A stretch of 64,000 bases of DNA, from NCBI RefSeq assembly GCF_026130545.1, contig NZ_JAMOIM010000004.1:62001-126000 (forward strand), given 5' to 3'. The DNA comes from Lichenifustis flavocetrariae. GTDB lineage: Bacteria; Pseudomonadota; Alphaproteobacteria; Rhizobiales; Beijerinckiaceae. Under the pieces are notes generated by a model. That model did no database searches. It saw only the letters and a list, made by a program, of their open reading frames with translations, and was not told the origin of the DNA. The position numbers and the translations under genes are program-made. The stretch's first letter is position 1, and every line of letters begins with the position of its first letter. This document shows, one piece after another, positions 26,559 to 34,375 of this stretch.

Positions 26559-27260
26559 TCAGAACGTCTCGACCCATGGCCGAACTTCGACCTCGAACGA
26601 CCACGCGCTTCGCGGTTGGCTCAGCACCGCCATGCAGGTGGTCGCGATCGCATCGGGATCGAGCGTGCTGTCCGGCTTGTCGGCCGGATCCGCCCGGGTC
26701 GCGCTACGCACCGCCCCATCGACGACAAGATGGACCACATGGATGCCCTTGGGACCGAGTTCTCGCGCGGTGCTTTGCGCCAGTCCACGCAGCCCGAACT
26801 TGCCCATGGCGAATGCGGCCGATCGCGCGAAACCCTTCAGGCTCGCGGTCGCACCGGTGAACAGGATCGCGCCACTACCCTTCGGGATCATGCGTTGGGC
26901 GGCCTGCTGGGCCACCAGGAAGCCGCCGAACGCGGTGGTGAGAAGCGCCGATCTCACCTGATCGGGATCGAGCTCAGCCAGGGGGCCGGGGACACGCTGG
27001 CTCGGATTGAAGATGACGAGGTCTGGCTCTCCCAGCTGGGTGTCGACCGCTTGGAACAATTCGGCGACGCTGCTCGGATCGGCGGCATCGGCGGCGAATG
27101 TTCTGGCGCCGATATCGGCCGCGAGTCCTTTCAGTTTGTCCGGGTTGCGGGCCGCGAGACCTACCCCGAGGCCCGCGGTGCTCAGGGCCCGCGCCAGTGA
27201 GGCGCTGATGCCAGGCCCGGCGCCGACGATGAGGGCCGTCTTGTACGGGAGAGGGCTCAT
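26559..27260 (-). CDS. Short-chain dehydrogenase/reductase-like protein, atypical active site
   Basis: A 233-residue Rossmann protein. The cofactor motif is GAGPGIS at 13–19, in place of the classical TGxxxGIG. The usual catalytic YxxxK reads F150-A-M-G-K154, so the proton-donating tyrosine is replaced by phenylalanine. The lysine and upstream Ser/Thr (TGATAS) remain. A variant subfamily with this F is known to me from annotation experience; its activity is unclear. It is divergent from the photolyase gene. Confidence 0.8.
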   Translation of the reverse strand: MSPLPYKTALIVGAGPGISASLARALSTAGLGVGLAARNPDKLKGLAADIGARTFAADAADPSSVAELFQAVDTQLGEPDLVIFNPSQRVPGPLAELDPDQVRSALLTTAFGGFLVAQQAAQRMIPKGSGAILFTGATASLKGFARSAAFAMGKFGLRGLAQSTARELGPKGIHVVHLVVDGAVRSATRADPADKPDSTLDPDAIATTCMAVLSQPRSAWSFEVEVRPWVETF

Positions 27261-27429
27261 GACGTGTTCCTTCGACGTTTGCGCTCAAGATGGGGGTCGC
27301 ACGCGACCGATTCCAGTCCCTTGCGAACGAGCCGGCGGCCATGACAACAGGTCGCGCCGACGTGGATTGCTGGCCGGACCCGGGCGCGACATGGTGCGGG
27401 CGCCCATCATCGCGCCGTTCCGGAAGCTT

Positions 27430-28890
27430 ATGACCACAAGATCCAAGCCGACCATCGTATGGTTTCGGGACGACCTGCGGCTCACCGATCAGCCGGCCCT
27501 ACACGCGGCGGTAACAAGCGGCCGGCCCGTGCTGTGCATCTACATCTTCGACCAGGTCAGCGAGGGCGTGCGGCCCTTGGGGGCCGCATCGCGCTGGTGG
27601 CTGCATCATTCCCTCGCGAGTCTCGACGACAAACTGCGGACGATCGGAGGCCGTCTGTTTCTGTTCCAGGGCGCCACGGAGGCGGTCGTCGCGGCGCTGC
27701 TGCGGACCGGTATCGAAGGCCTCATGTTCAACCGCCGCTACCAGCAGGCCGAGCGGCGCATCGACGATGCCGTCGTGGACCTGTGCCGCCGCGAAGGGGT
27801 CGCGGTCGAGGACTTCGTCGGTTCGGTCTTGCACGAGCCCTGGGAGGTGATCCCCAAAACGGGTGGTTTCTATAAGGTCTTCACGCCCTATTGGCGTGCC
27901 GCGGTAGCGCATGGACCGACGCTGCCGCCGATGGGCGTGCCTGGGCCGATGGCGAAATCCGCGCCAGGTCCCAGGGTCGAGGGAGGGCCTGTCGCGCTTG
28001 AAGAGCTCGGTCTGCTTCCCGAAATCTCGTGGGACGGCGGTCTCTGCGACACCTGGGAGCCCGGCCAGGACGGCGCCCAGCGGGCCCTCGATCTGTTTCT
28101 GCGCGAGAAGGTCGAGAGTTACGCGACCGACCGCGATCGGCTGGGCGTCGCGGGCTCGTCGCGCCTGTCGCCTCATCTGCGCTTCGGTGAGATCTCACCA
28201 CGTGAGGTCATCGCGGCGCTGGAGCGGCGCGCCGGATCTTCGGCCGAGAAGTTCGCCGCCGAACTCGGTTGGCGGGACTTCAACACAGCCCTCCTGTTTC
28301 ACGTACCCGATCTCAGCACCGCGCCGTTCCATAAGAGCTACGCGCGCTTCCCCTTCACCAAGTTGACGCCTGCGGCGCTCGCCGCCTGGCAGCATGGCCG
28401 TACCGGCTATCCCGTGGTCGATGCCGGCATGCGCCAACTCTGGCAGATCGGCACGATGCACAACCGGGTTCGCATGATCACGGCGTCATTCCTGGTCAAA
28501 CACCTGCTGGCTGATTGGCGGATCGGCGAGCGCTGGTTCTGGGATACGTTGTGTGACGCGGACCCGGCCAACAACCCGCTAAACTGGCAGTGGATCGCCG
28601 GCTGCGGCAACGACCCGGTGCCGTATTTCCGCATCTTCAATCCGGTGCTGCAAGGCGAGAAATTCGATCCCGATGGCGCCTATGTGCGCCGCTACGTGCC
28701 GGAACTCGCAGACCTGCCAGACCGGTGGATCCACAAGCCCTGGGAGGCGCCGAGCGACGTCCTGGTGAAGGTGAACGTGGTCTTGGGCAAGACCTATCCG
28801 GCGCCGATGGTCGATCACGCCAAGGCCCGGGTTCGCGCCCTCGACGCATTGCGGCGCCATCGCGAGACGCTCGACCGTGACCAGGCCTAA
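27430..28890 (+). CDS. phrB: Deoxyribodipyrimidine photolyase (class I CPD type)
   Basis: Repairs cyclobutane pyrimidine dimers using blue light, FADH- and an antenna chromophore. From ATG 27430 it is 486 residues. The N-terminal alpha/beta antenna domain begins TIVWFRDDLRLTDQPAL. The FAD-binding helical domain carries RLSPHLRFGEISPREV, GWRDFNTALLFH, VVDAGMRQLWQIGTMHNRVR, ASFLVKHLLADWRIGERWFW, and NWQWIAGCGNDPVPYFRIFNP. The frame runs further upstream, antisense to the SDR gene, and those residues are not conserved. Confidence 0.96.
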   Translation: MTTRSKPTIVWFRDDLRLTDQPALHAAVTSGRPVLCIYIFDQVSEGVRPLGAASRWWLHHSLASLDDKLRTIGGRLFLFQGATEAVVAALLRTGIEGLMFNRRYQQAERRIDDAVVDLCRREGVAVEDFVGSVLHEPWEVIPKTGGFYKVFTPYWRAAVAHGPTLPPMGVPGPMAKSAPGPRVEGGPVALEELGLLPEISWDGGLCDTWEPGQDGAQRALDLFLREKVESYATDRDRLGVAGSSRLSPHLRFGEISPREVIAALERRAGSSAEKFAAELGWRDFNTALLFHVPDLSTAPFHKSYARFPFTKLTPAALAAWQHGRTGYPVVDAGMRQLWQIGTMHNRVRMITASFLVKHLLADWRIGERWFWDTLCDADPANNPLNWQWIAGCGNDPVPYFRIFNPVLQGEKFDPDGAYVRRYVPELADLPDRWIHKPWEAPSDVLVKVNVVLGKTYPAPMVDHAKARVRALDALRRHRETLDRDQA

Positions 28891-29055
28891 GAACCGACCG
28901 GCGCTCATCGTCGACTATGGCTTCCCGACCTCGACGTCCCGCGTCGAATTTCCTCTTGCCGGCCGTCGGTCCCGGCCCAAATCCAGGTTGACATCACGCG
29001 TCAACTGGTCGACGGCAACGGCCTCTCGCGTGAGCTTCGACGCACAAGGACCATC

Positions 29056-29622
29056 ATGCATCACCGCGCTCTGCTGTTCTGGCTCATGTCCAGCGTTGGC
29101 CTTTTGGTCGCGCCGGGGCTCGGCCATGCCGCCCCCGCGTCTGACCCGAGCGGAACTTGGTTGACCGAAGATGGCCGTGGCCGCATCCGGGTCGAGCATT
29201 GCGCATCGAAGCCAGACCATATCTGCGGCTATGTGGTTTGGATGAAGGAGCCCAATGGCCCCGACGGAAAGCTGAAGAAGGATCAAAGCAACCCCGACCA
29301 GACGAAACAGTCCCGTGTCCTTCTCGGTCACCAGTTGATCCTGGGCCTGAAAGAGAACGACGAGGGCCATTTCAAGGGCCAGATCTACGACGCGGACAAT
29401 GGCAAGAAATATGACATCACCATGTGGCGTCAGGCCGAAGACGAGTTGAGGATCAAGGGATGTATGCTGGCGATCCTGTGCGGATCGCAGACGTGGACGC
29501 CGGCGACCGATGTCCTGTCCGGGCAACTCACAGCCGCGACCGGCACACCGGGTGGACCCAGGCCAGATCCGGAATGGGCGCCAGAGGGGAAGCATCCTGC
29601 GGCGGCGAAACCCACCAAGTAG
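29056..29622 (+). CDS. DUF2147 family exported protein
   Basis: A 188-residue protein with a signal peptide (LLFWLMSSVGLLVAPGLGHA, cleavage near GHA). A DUF2147 domain follows: DPSGTWLTEDGRGRIRVEHC, ICGYVVWMKEP, KGQIYDADNGKKYDI, and LRIKGC...LCGSQTW. Four cysteines could form two disulfides in the periplasm. The C-terminus is Pro/Ala/Lys-rich. The family is common in Proteobacteria and its function is unknown. Confidence 0.87.
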   Translation: MHHRALLFWLMSSVGLLVAPGLGHAAPASDPSGTWLTEDGRGRIRVEHCASKPDHICGYVVWMKEPNGPDGKLKKDQSNPDQTKQSRVLLGHQLILGLKENDEGHFKGQIYDADNGKKYDITMWRQAEDELRIKGCMLAILCGSQTWTPATDVLSGQLTAATGTPGGPRPDPEWAPEGKHPAAAKPTK

Positions 29623-29725
29623 CTGCTGACGCCGCCTGGGGCTTGGCCATAAATCGATTGCTCACCCCAGCTTGCGACCCTCCGGGGCACTGACTAACGT
29701 GCGGCGTAAACGAACGGGCTGACGC

Positions 29726-30760
29726 ATGCAGACGAACGCCAGTGTCCTCGACGCCATCGGCCACACGCCGCTGATCAAATTGCGGCGCGCCTCGGAAGAG
29801 ACGGGCTGCACGATCCTGGGCAAGGCCGAATTCATGAATCCCGGCGGCTCGGTCAAGGACAGGGCGGCGCTCGCTATCGTCGAAGATGCCCTGCAGCGGG
29901 GCACGCTGCAGCCCGGCGGCACGATCGTCGAAGGGACGGCCGGCAATACCGGCATCGGGCTCTGCCTCGTTGCGAGCGCGCTCGGTTTCAAGACCGTGAT
30001 CGTGATCCCGGACACGCAGAGTCAGGAAAAGAAGGACATGCTGCGGCTGTCCGGTGCCGAACTGATCGAAGTCCCGGCCGTGCCTTACTCGAACCCCAAC
30101 AACTACGTGAAGGTCTCGGCGCGTGTCGCCGAGCATCTGGGCAAAACGGCACCCGGCGGTGCCATCTGGGCGAACCAGTTCGACAATGTCGCCAATCGCG
30201 AAGGACATCGCCGCACCACCGGCCCCGAGATCTGGGAGCAGACTGAGGGCGCGGTCGACGGGTTCGTCTGCGCGGTCGGCACCGGCGGCACGCTGGCCGG
30301 CATCGGGCAGGCCCTCAAGGAGCGCAACTCGAAGATCCGCATCGGTCTCGCCGATCCGATGGGGGCGTCACTGTTCAATTTCTACGCACACGGCGAACTG
30401 AAGTCTGAAGGGTCGTCGATCACCGAGGGGATCGGGCAGGGCCGCATCACGGCGAATCTCGAAGGTGCGCCGGTCGATCACGCCTATCAGATCGAAGACA
30501 CGGAGGCGCTCGACATCGTGTTCGATCTCGCCGAACACGAGGGGCTGCTACTCGGCGGCTCCTCAGGCATCAATGTCGCGGGCGCGATGCGGCTTGCTCG
30601 CGAGCTCGGGCCTGGCCACACGATCGTGACCATCCTGTGCGACTCCGGCGCGCGCTATCAATCGAAGCTGTTCAATCCCGCCTTTCTCAAATCGAAGGGC
30701 CTTCCCGTGCCGGCGTGGCTCGTGCGGCCACCGAGCGTCAGCCTGGATACCTTACTGTGA
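29726..30760 (+). CDS. cysK: Cysteine synthase A (O-acetylserine sulfhydrylase)
   Basis: A PLP enzyme that forms cysteine from O-acetylserine and sulfide. The 344 residues are of typical length. PLP lysine K44 lies in GGSVKDRAA. The substrate loop is EGTAGNTGIG, the phosphate-binding loop is VGTGGTLAGI, and the late GGSSGINV contacts the cofactor. There is a QFDNVAN segment as in CysK. Its stop overlaps the start of the AlaX-type editing gene by 4 bp, suggesting one operon. Confidence 0.93.
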   Translation: MQTNASVLDAIGHTPLIKLRRASEETGCTILGKAEFMNPGGSVKDRAALAIVEDALQRGTLQPGGTIVEGTAGNTGIGLCLVASALGFKTVIVIPDTQSQEKKDMLRLSGAELIEVPAVPYSNPNNYVKVSARVAEHLGKTAPGGAIWANQFDNVANREGHRRTTGPEIWEQTEGAVDGFVCAVGTGGTLAGIGQALKERNSKIRIGLADPMGASLFNFYAHGELKSEGSSITEGIGQGRITANLEGAPVDHAYQIEDTEALDIVFDLAEHEGLLLGGSSGINVAGAMRLARELGPGHTIVTILCDSGARYQSKLFNPAFLKSKGLPVPAWLVRPPSVSLDTLL

Positions 30761-31470
30761 CCGAATTCCTGTTCCGCGACGACGCCACCCTGCGCGAAGC
30801 CACGGCAACCGTCGTCACCGTCGAACCCGATGGTGGCATCGTGCTCGACCGTACCCCGTTCTACCCTCAAGGCGGCGGCCAGCCGGGTGATACCGGGACG
30901 CTCGTGATCGACGACGGGCGACGTATACCGATCGCCACGACACGCTATGGCGCCGACAAATCGACGATCGTCCATGTTCCGGCGCCCGATGGTCCGGCTT
31001 TGCAGCCCGGTGACCGCGTGACGGCCATCCTTGACTGGGAGCCGCGCTGGAACCGCATGCGGGTGCATACGGCTCTGCATCTGCTCACCGCGGTGCTGCC
31101 CTATCCGGTCACGGGCGGCGCGATCGGCGAAGGCGATGGGCGCCTCGACTTCGACATTCCGGACGCCGGGTTCGACAAGGCTGAGATCGAGGCCAAGCTG
31201 AATGCGCTCATCGCGACGGACGCGGAGGTGCGGACACGTTGGATCACCGACGAGGAACTTCTGGCCAATCCCGGCCTCGTCAAGACCATGTCGGTCAAGC
31301 CCCCCATGGGTACCGGTCGCATCCGGCTCGTCGAGATCGTCGGGCTCGACCTGCAACCTTGCGGCGGCACGCATGTAGCGCGCACGGGCGAAATCGGCAC
31401 CGCCGTCATCACGGCGATCGAGAAGAAGGGCAAGCAGAACCGGCGGGTGCGGGTAAGGCTGGCGGATTGA
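30757..31470 (+). CDS. Alanyl-tRNA editing protein (AlaX type)
   Basis: A free-standing homologue of the AlaRS editing domain that hydrolyses mischarged Ser- or Gly-tRNA(Ala). The 237-residue protein starts at GTG 30757. Zinc-binding motifs HxxxH (RVHTALHLL) and CxxxH (CGGTHVA) are present, with FYPQGGGQPGDTG near the N-terminus. Coupling with cysK is seen in related bacteria and is suggestive, because cysteine/serine metabolism affects mischarging; that link is inference. Confidence 0.92.
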   Translation: MTEFLFRDDATLREATATVVTVEPDGGIVLDRTPFYPQGGGQPGDTGTLVIDDGRRIPIATTRYGADKSTIVHVPAPDGPALQPGDRVTAILDWEPRWNRMRVHTALHLLTAVLPYPVTGGAIGEGDGRLDFDIPDAGFDKAEIEAKLNALIATDAEVRTRWITDEELLANPGLVKTMSVKPPMGTGRIRLVEIVGLDLQPCGGTHVARTGEIGTAVITAIEKKGKQNRRVRVRLAD

Positions 31471-31629
31471 GCAAGGCTGCTGATCGCAGTCTCGTCGGGC
31501 TTGATCTGACCGTGGCTGACGTTTCCAAGCGGCTGATGCCGGTCGCGTGAGGCGGCGAACCGGTCTTGGGTGAGCCTTCGGCAATTCCACTTGCCGGCGG
31601 CCGTTCGCTCCTGGGTGCCAACCGCTTCC

Positions 31630-32565
31630 TCAACGATCTCCGACTGCCGGCGCCCCGGCCTGCGCGGCGCCGAGGAAGCGTTCTTCCCACCAGGTGAACA
31701 GAATATCCCGCAGGGCCGATGCGTCATCGGATCCGTAGACCGGGAGCCGGAGCCCATCGAGCATTGCGGCTTCGTCCGCATCGAGCGTCACGCGCAAGAC
31801 ATCTTCCCGAAGCGGGACATTGACGAACTCAGGCACGTATGTCGCGTCACGCACGAGCGCGCGCTCTGCCTTTATAAGTGGCTGACGGAAATCCTTCGGG
31901 GTGCGTTGGCTCTTGAGGATCGGTGTTTTCGGAACGCTTGCGAGGTCGGCATCCGTCGCCTCGAAAACCGTCAGTTTGATCGGCTTCAGGCCGAAGTTGC
32001 TGGTGCGCATCACATCTGCGCCGCAGACGTTCGGGATTGCAAGCACATCCGCGAGCGCCAGGAGATCGACATGGTCGCCTGCTGTCGAAGTCTGCCGGGT
32101 GATGGTGGCGCGCCCATCGAGCGTCACTTCCGTGCACATGAACAGGTTGAAGCTGTCGTGCACGTCATCCGGCGTCAGCCCATATTCGCGCTGCGCCTCG
32201 GCCTGAATATCATGGCAATTGGTATGCGCGTCGAACCCGTAGGCGCTTTCGTACACATAGGCGCTGCAGCGCGGGAACAACACGTCGTTCCGGCCGACGG
32301 TGTCGTCGAGAATATACAGGAGCGCTCGCTCGCGAGGCGGCGCCGACCACATGAACGTGCCTTTTGAGGGATTGAACCCGTGCACCGTGCGGGTGCGGCC
32401 GCAATGCATGAATTCCTTGTAGTCATGCAGGTTGAAGCAATTGAAATCGACGCATTGCAGTCCCTCGACCTGCTCGATGCGCAGGATCTGGCCGGCCAGA
32501 AGCTCGATCGCTTTGCCAGTACCGGGCTGCATCACCCATTCGAACAGGATCTTTCGGGCGCTCAT
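31630..32565 (-). CDS. DUF1989 (urea carboxylase-associated) family protein
   Basis: A 311-residue soluble protein of the DUF1989 family. Visible hallmarks are VDFNCFNLHDYKEFMHCGRTR, a glycine/proline turn, CSAYVYESAYGFDAHTNCHD, and DSFNLFMCTEV. Conserved Cys/His positions probably bind a metal. Characterised relatives include the CgdA/CgdB carboxyguanidine deiminase subunits, but those come as a pair beside a carboxylase, and neither partner is here. The function is therefore open: an amidohydrolase-like nitrogen-compound enzyme is my inference. Its start overlaps the 52-residue gene's stop by 4 bp. Confidence 0.8.
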   Translation of the reverse strand: MSARKILFEWVMQPGTGKAIELLAGQILRIEQVEGLQCVDFNCFNLHDYKEFMHCGRTRTVHGFNPSKGTFMWSAPPRERALLYILDDTVGRNDVLFPRCSAYVYESAYGFDAHTNCHDIQAEAQREYGLTPDDVHDSFNLFMCTEVTLDGRATITRQTSTAGDHVDLLALADVLAIPNVCGADVMRTSNFGLKPIKLTVFEATDADLASVPKTPILKSQRTPKDFRQPLIKAERALVRDATYVPEFVNVPLREDVLRVTLDADEAAMLDGLRLPVYGSDDASALRDILFTWWEERFLGAAQAGAPAVGDR

Positions 32566-32720
32566 GACCGGGCACCAGCGGTTGCGCGCTTGGCCGCAAG
32601 TTCACGCAAGGCCAGACGGACCAGGGCAACGCGATCGGGTGCCACCCCCTTTGCGATGGTACGGTCCAGCAGTTCGAGTTGCTGCTGGTTGAGTTTCAGA
32701 GTCACAGTTCGACCCATCAT
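32562..32720 (-). CDS. Small ribbon-helix-helix-like protein
   Basis: A 52-residue protein from ATG 32720 (or the adjacent ATG 32717), with GGAAGG just upstream. It begins MMGRTVTLKLNQQQLELLDR; a beta-strand with alternating T/L is followed by two helices, as in CopG/Arc-type proteins. It overlaps the DUF1989 start by 4 bp, so the two are translationally coupled. It may be an autoregulator or a partner subunit of the enzyme. Confidence 0.7.
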   Translation of the reverse strand: MMGRTVTLKLNQQQLELLDRTIAKGVAPDRVALVRLALRELAAKRATAGARS

Positions 32721-32897
32721 CGCGCCTTCCACGTATACTAGATTTGAGACATGTCGAGGTTTGCCCCAGCATAGGGCCAAACCTCAAGCGAGCTGAAGCC
32801 CAAATTGGCGCCATTTTAGTACGTTATTTGCGCAATTAGGATACTTGTGTTGATCGATCGTGTATACGATAACGAATAACACTTTCAGACGAGGTCC
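32721..32897. promoter_or_regulatory. Divergent control region with two GTATAC sites and a stem-loop
   Basis: The 177-bp region drives the DUF1989 pair leftward and the GntR operon rightward. GTATAC occurs at 32733–32738 and again at 32862–32867 within ATCGTGTATACGAT. GntR-FCD proteins often bind TTGTATACAA-like palindromes. At 32756–32785 an inverted repeat (GAGGTTTG-CCC / GGGC-CAAACCTC, one bulge) would fold in the leader of the leftward transcript; it lacks a T-run. Confidence 0.55.
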
Positions 32898-33650
32898 ATG
32901 TCCAAGCCTTCTCCCCGCTCCGATCGCGCCTATTCTGCGCTTCGCCAGGCCATCATCGAGCAGGCGCTTCTTCCGGGAGCGAAGCTGCCCGAGGACGAGA
33001 TCGGCGCCCATTTCGGCATGAGTCGGACGCTCGCGCGGTCGACCCTTGCACGCCTCAAAGCCGAGGGGCTGGTGGACGCGCCCGTGAAGCGAACCGCGAC
33101 TGTCGCGCGGCCAAGCCTTGCGGAAGCGCGCGATGTTTTCGAAGTACGCCGGGCACTGGAGCGTGAAGCGGTGGCGCTCGTCATCCGCCGGTGGCGGCCG
33201 GAGTTCGGGGCCACTCTCGAAGGGCACGTGCGCGACGAGGAAGCCGCCAGGGCACGGCGGGATGACCGTCTATCGATCCGGCTCGCGGGCGAGTTCCACA
33301 CGCTGCTCGCCGGCATGTCGGGCAATGCGGTCCTGGAGCGCGCCTTGACCGAGCTTGTCACGCGCTGCTCGCTTATCCTCGCACTCTATGGACGGCCGCA
33401 CTCTTCCGAATGCGCCGTGAGCGAGCATTCGCAGATCATTGGCGCCCTTCGAGGCAAGGATACCGACGCCGCGGTGCGGCTCATGGAGGAACATGTCGGG
33501 TCGGTGGAGCAACGCGCGCTCTCGGATGTCCCGGGCCCAGGCGTGTCGCTCGGCGCGGTGCTGGCCCGCTATGCTGCGAGCGATGCAGCGGACAACGTTG
33601 TCGCTCTTCCGGCGGACGGGCGTCCATCGAAGCGCGGCCGATCCCAATGA
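32898..33650 (+). CDS. GntR family transcriptional regulator (FCD type)
   Basis: A 250-residue regulator. The winged helix-turn-helix spans about residues 10–72 (AYSALRQAIIEQALLPGAKLPE, then HFGMSRTLARSTLARLKAEGLV). The helical FCD ligand-binding domain follows (DVFEVRRALEREAVAL, EFHTLLAGMSGN, SEHSQIIGALRGKDTDAAVRLMEEHV). The D/H/H pattern is typical of metal-assisted binding of small carboxylates. Its stop overlaps the flavin reductase start by 4 bp. Confidence 0.9.
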   Translation: MSKPSPRSDRAYSALRQAIIEQALLPGAKLPEDEIGAHFGMSRTLARSTLARLKAEGLVDAPVKRTATVARPSLAEARDVFEVRRALEREAVALVIRRWRPEFGATLEGHVRDEEAARARRDDRLSIRLAGEFHTLLAGMSGNAVLERALTELVTRCSLILALYGRPHSSECAVSEHSQIIGALRGKDTDAAVRLMEEHVGSVEQRALSDVPGPGVSLGAVLARYAASDAADNVVALPADGRPSKRGRSQ

Positions 33651-34309
33651 GCGCGCATGTTCATTTCGACTTCCGTGACCTCTCGGCGCGAGATCGCTAC
33701 AAGCTGCTCATTGGCACCGTCATTCCGCGACCGATCGCTTTCGTCACGACCGTGAACGAGCATGGGCAGGTGAATGCCGCCCCGTTCAGCTTCTTCAACG
33801 TGCTGTCGGCCGATCCCGCGATCGTAGCACTCGGCATCGAGAACCATCCCGACATGCGGTTCAAGGACACCGGACACAATATCCGAGTCACCGAGGAGTT
33901 CACGGTCAACATCGTCGACAATGCGCTTCTCGACGCCATGAACGTCTGCGCCGTGCCGTTTCCGCCCGAGGTCGATGAGTTGACGCGCGCCCGCCTCACG
34001 GCCATCCCAGGGGTGCATGTAAAGTGCCCGCGCATCGCAGAGGCTCCGGCATCCCTCGAATGCCGCCGTCACACGACGCTGTCGCTCGGGAAGTCACGCG
34101 ACATCATTCTCGGTCAGGTGCTCGGCTGCTTCATTCGGGAGGATGCCGTCGATCCCGTGAACAAGCATGTCGACCAGCGGACGATGGACGCGGTCGGCCG
34201 GCTTGGTGGCCATGGCTACTCCCGCATCCGCGATCAGTTCGACCTACCGACAATGTCGGTCGCCGAATGGGAGCGGCGCGAGGCCGAGAAGACATGCGAC
34301 ATCGGGTGA
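33647..34309 (+). CDS. Flavin reductase-like domain protein
   Basis: A 220-residue FMN-binding split-barrel protein: IGTVIPRPIAFVTTVNEHGQVNAAPFSFFN, then FTVNIVDNALLDAMN, and IILGQVLGCFIRED. The family supplies reduced flavin to monooxygenases or acts alone as an NAD(P)H:flavin oxidoreductase. No monooxygenase is beside it. It is translationally coupled with the GntR gene, so it belongs to the GntR-controlled unit. Confidence 0.85.
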   Translation: MSAHVHFDFRDLSARDRYKLLIGTVIPRPIAFVTTVNEHGQVNAAPFSFFNVLSADPAIVALGIENHPDMRFKDTGHNIRVTEEFTVNIVDNALLDAMNVCAVPFPPEVDELTRARLTAIPGVHVKCPRIAEAPASLECRRHTTLSLGKSRDIILGQVLGCFIREDAVDPVNKHVDQRTMDAVGRLGGHGYSRIRDQFDLPTMSVAEWERREAEKTCDIG

Positions 34310-34375
34310 CAGGCCCGCCGTCTGTCGAGGTCATGGTCGCTCCGTCACGGGCCGCCAAGCGAGAGGGAAAGTGGG

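Noticed and set aside
30658-31590. 310-residue minus-strand frame over cysK end and the AlaX gene
   Set aside because: Antisense to two coupled, well-supported genes.
31471-32897. Guanidine-I (ykkC) riboswitch upstream of the DUF1989 gene
   Set aside because: Looked for because of the DUF1989 link to guanidine; the conserved ykkC core sequences are not present.
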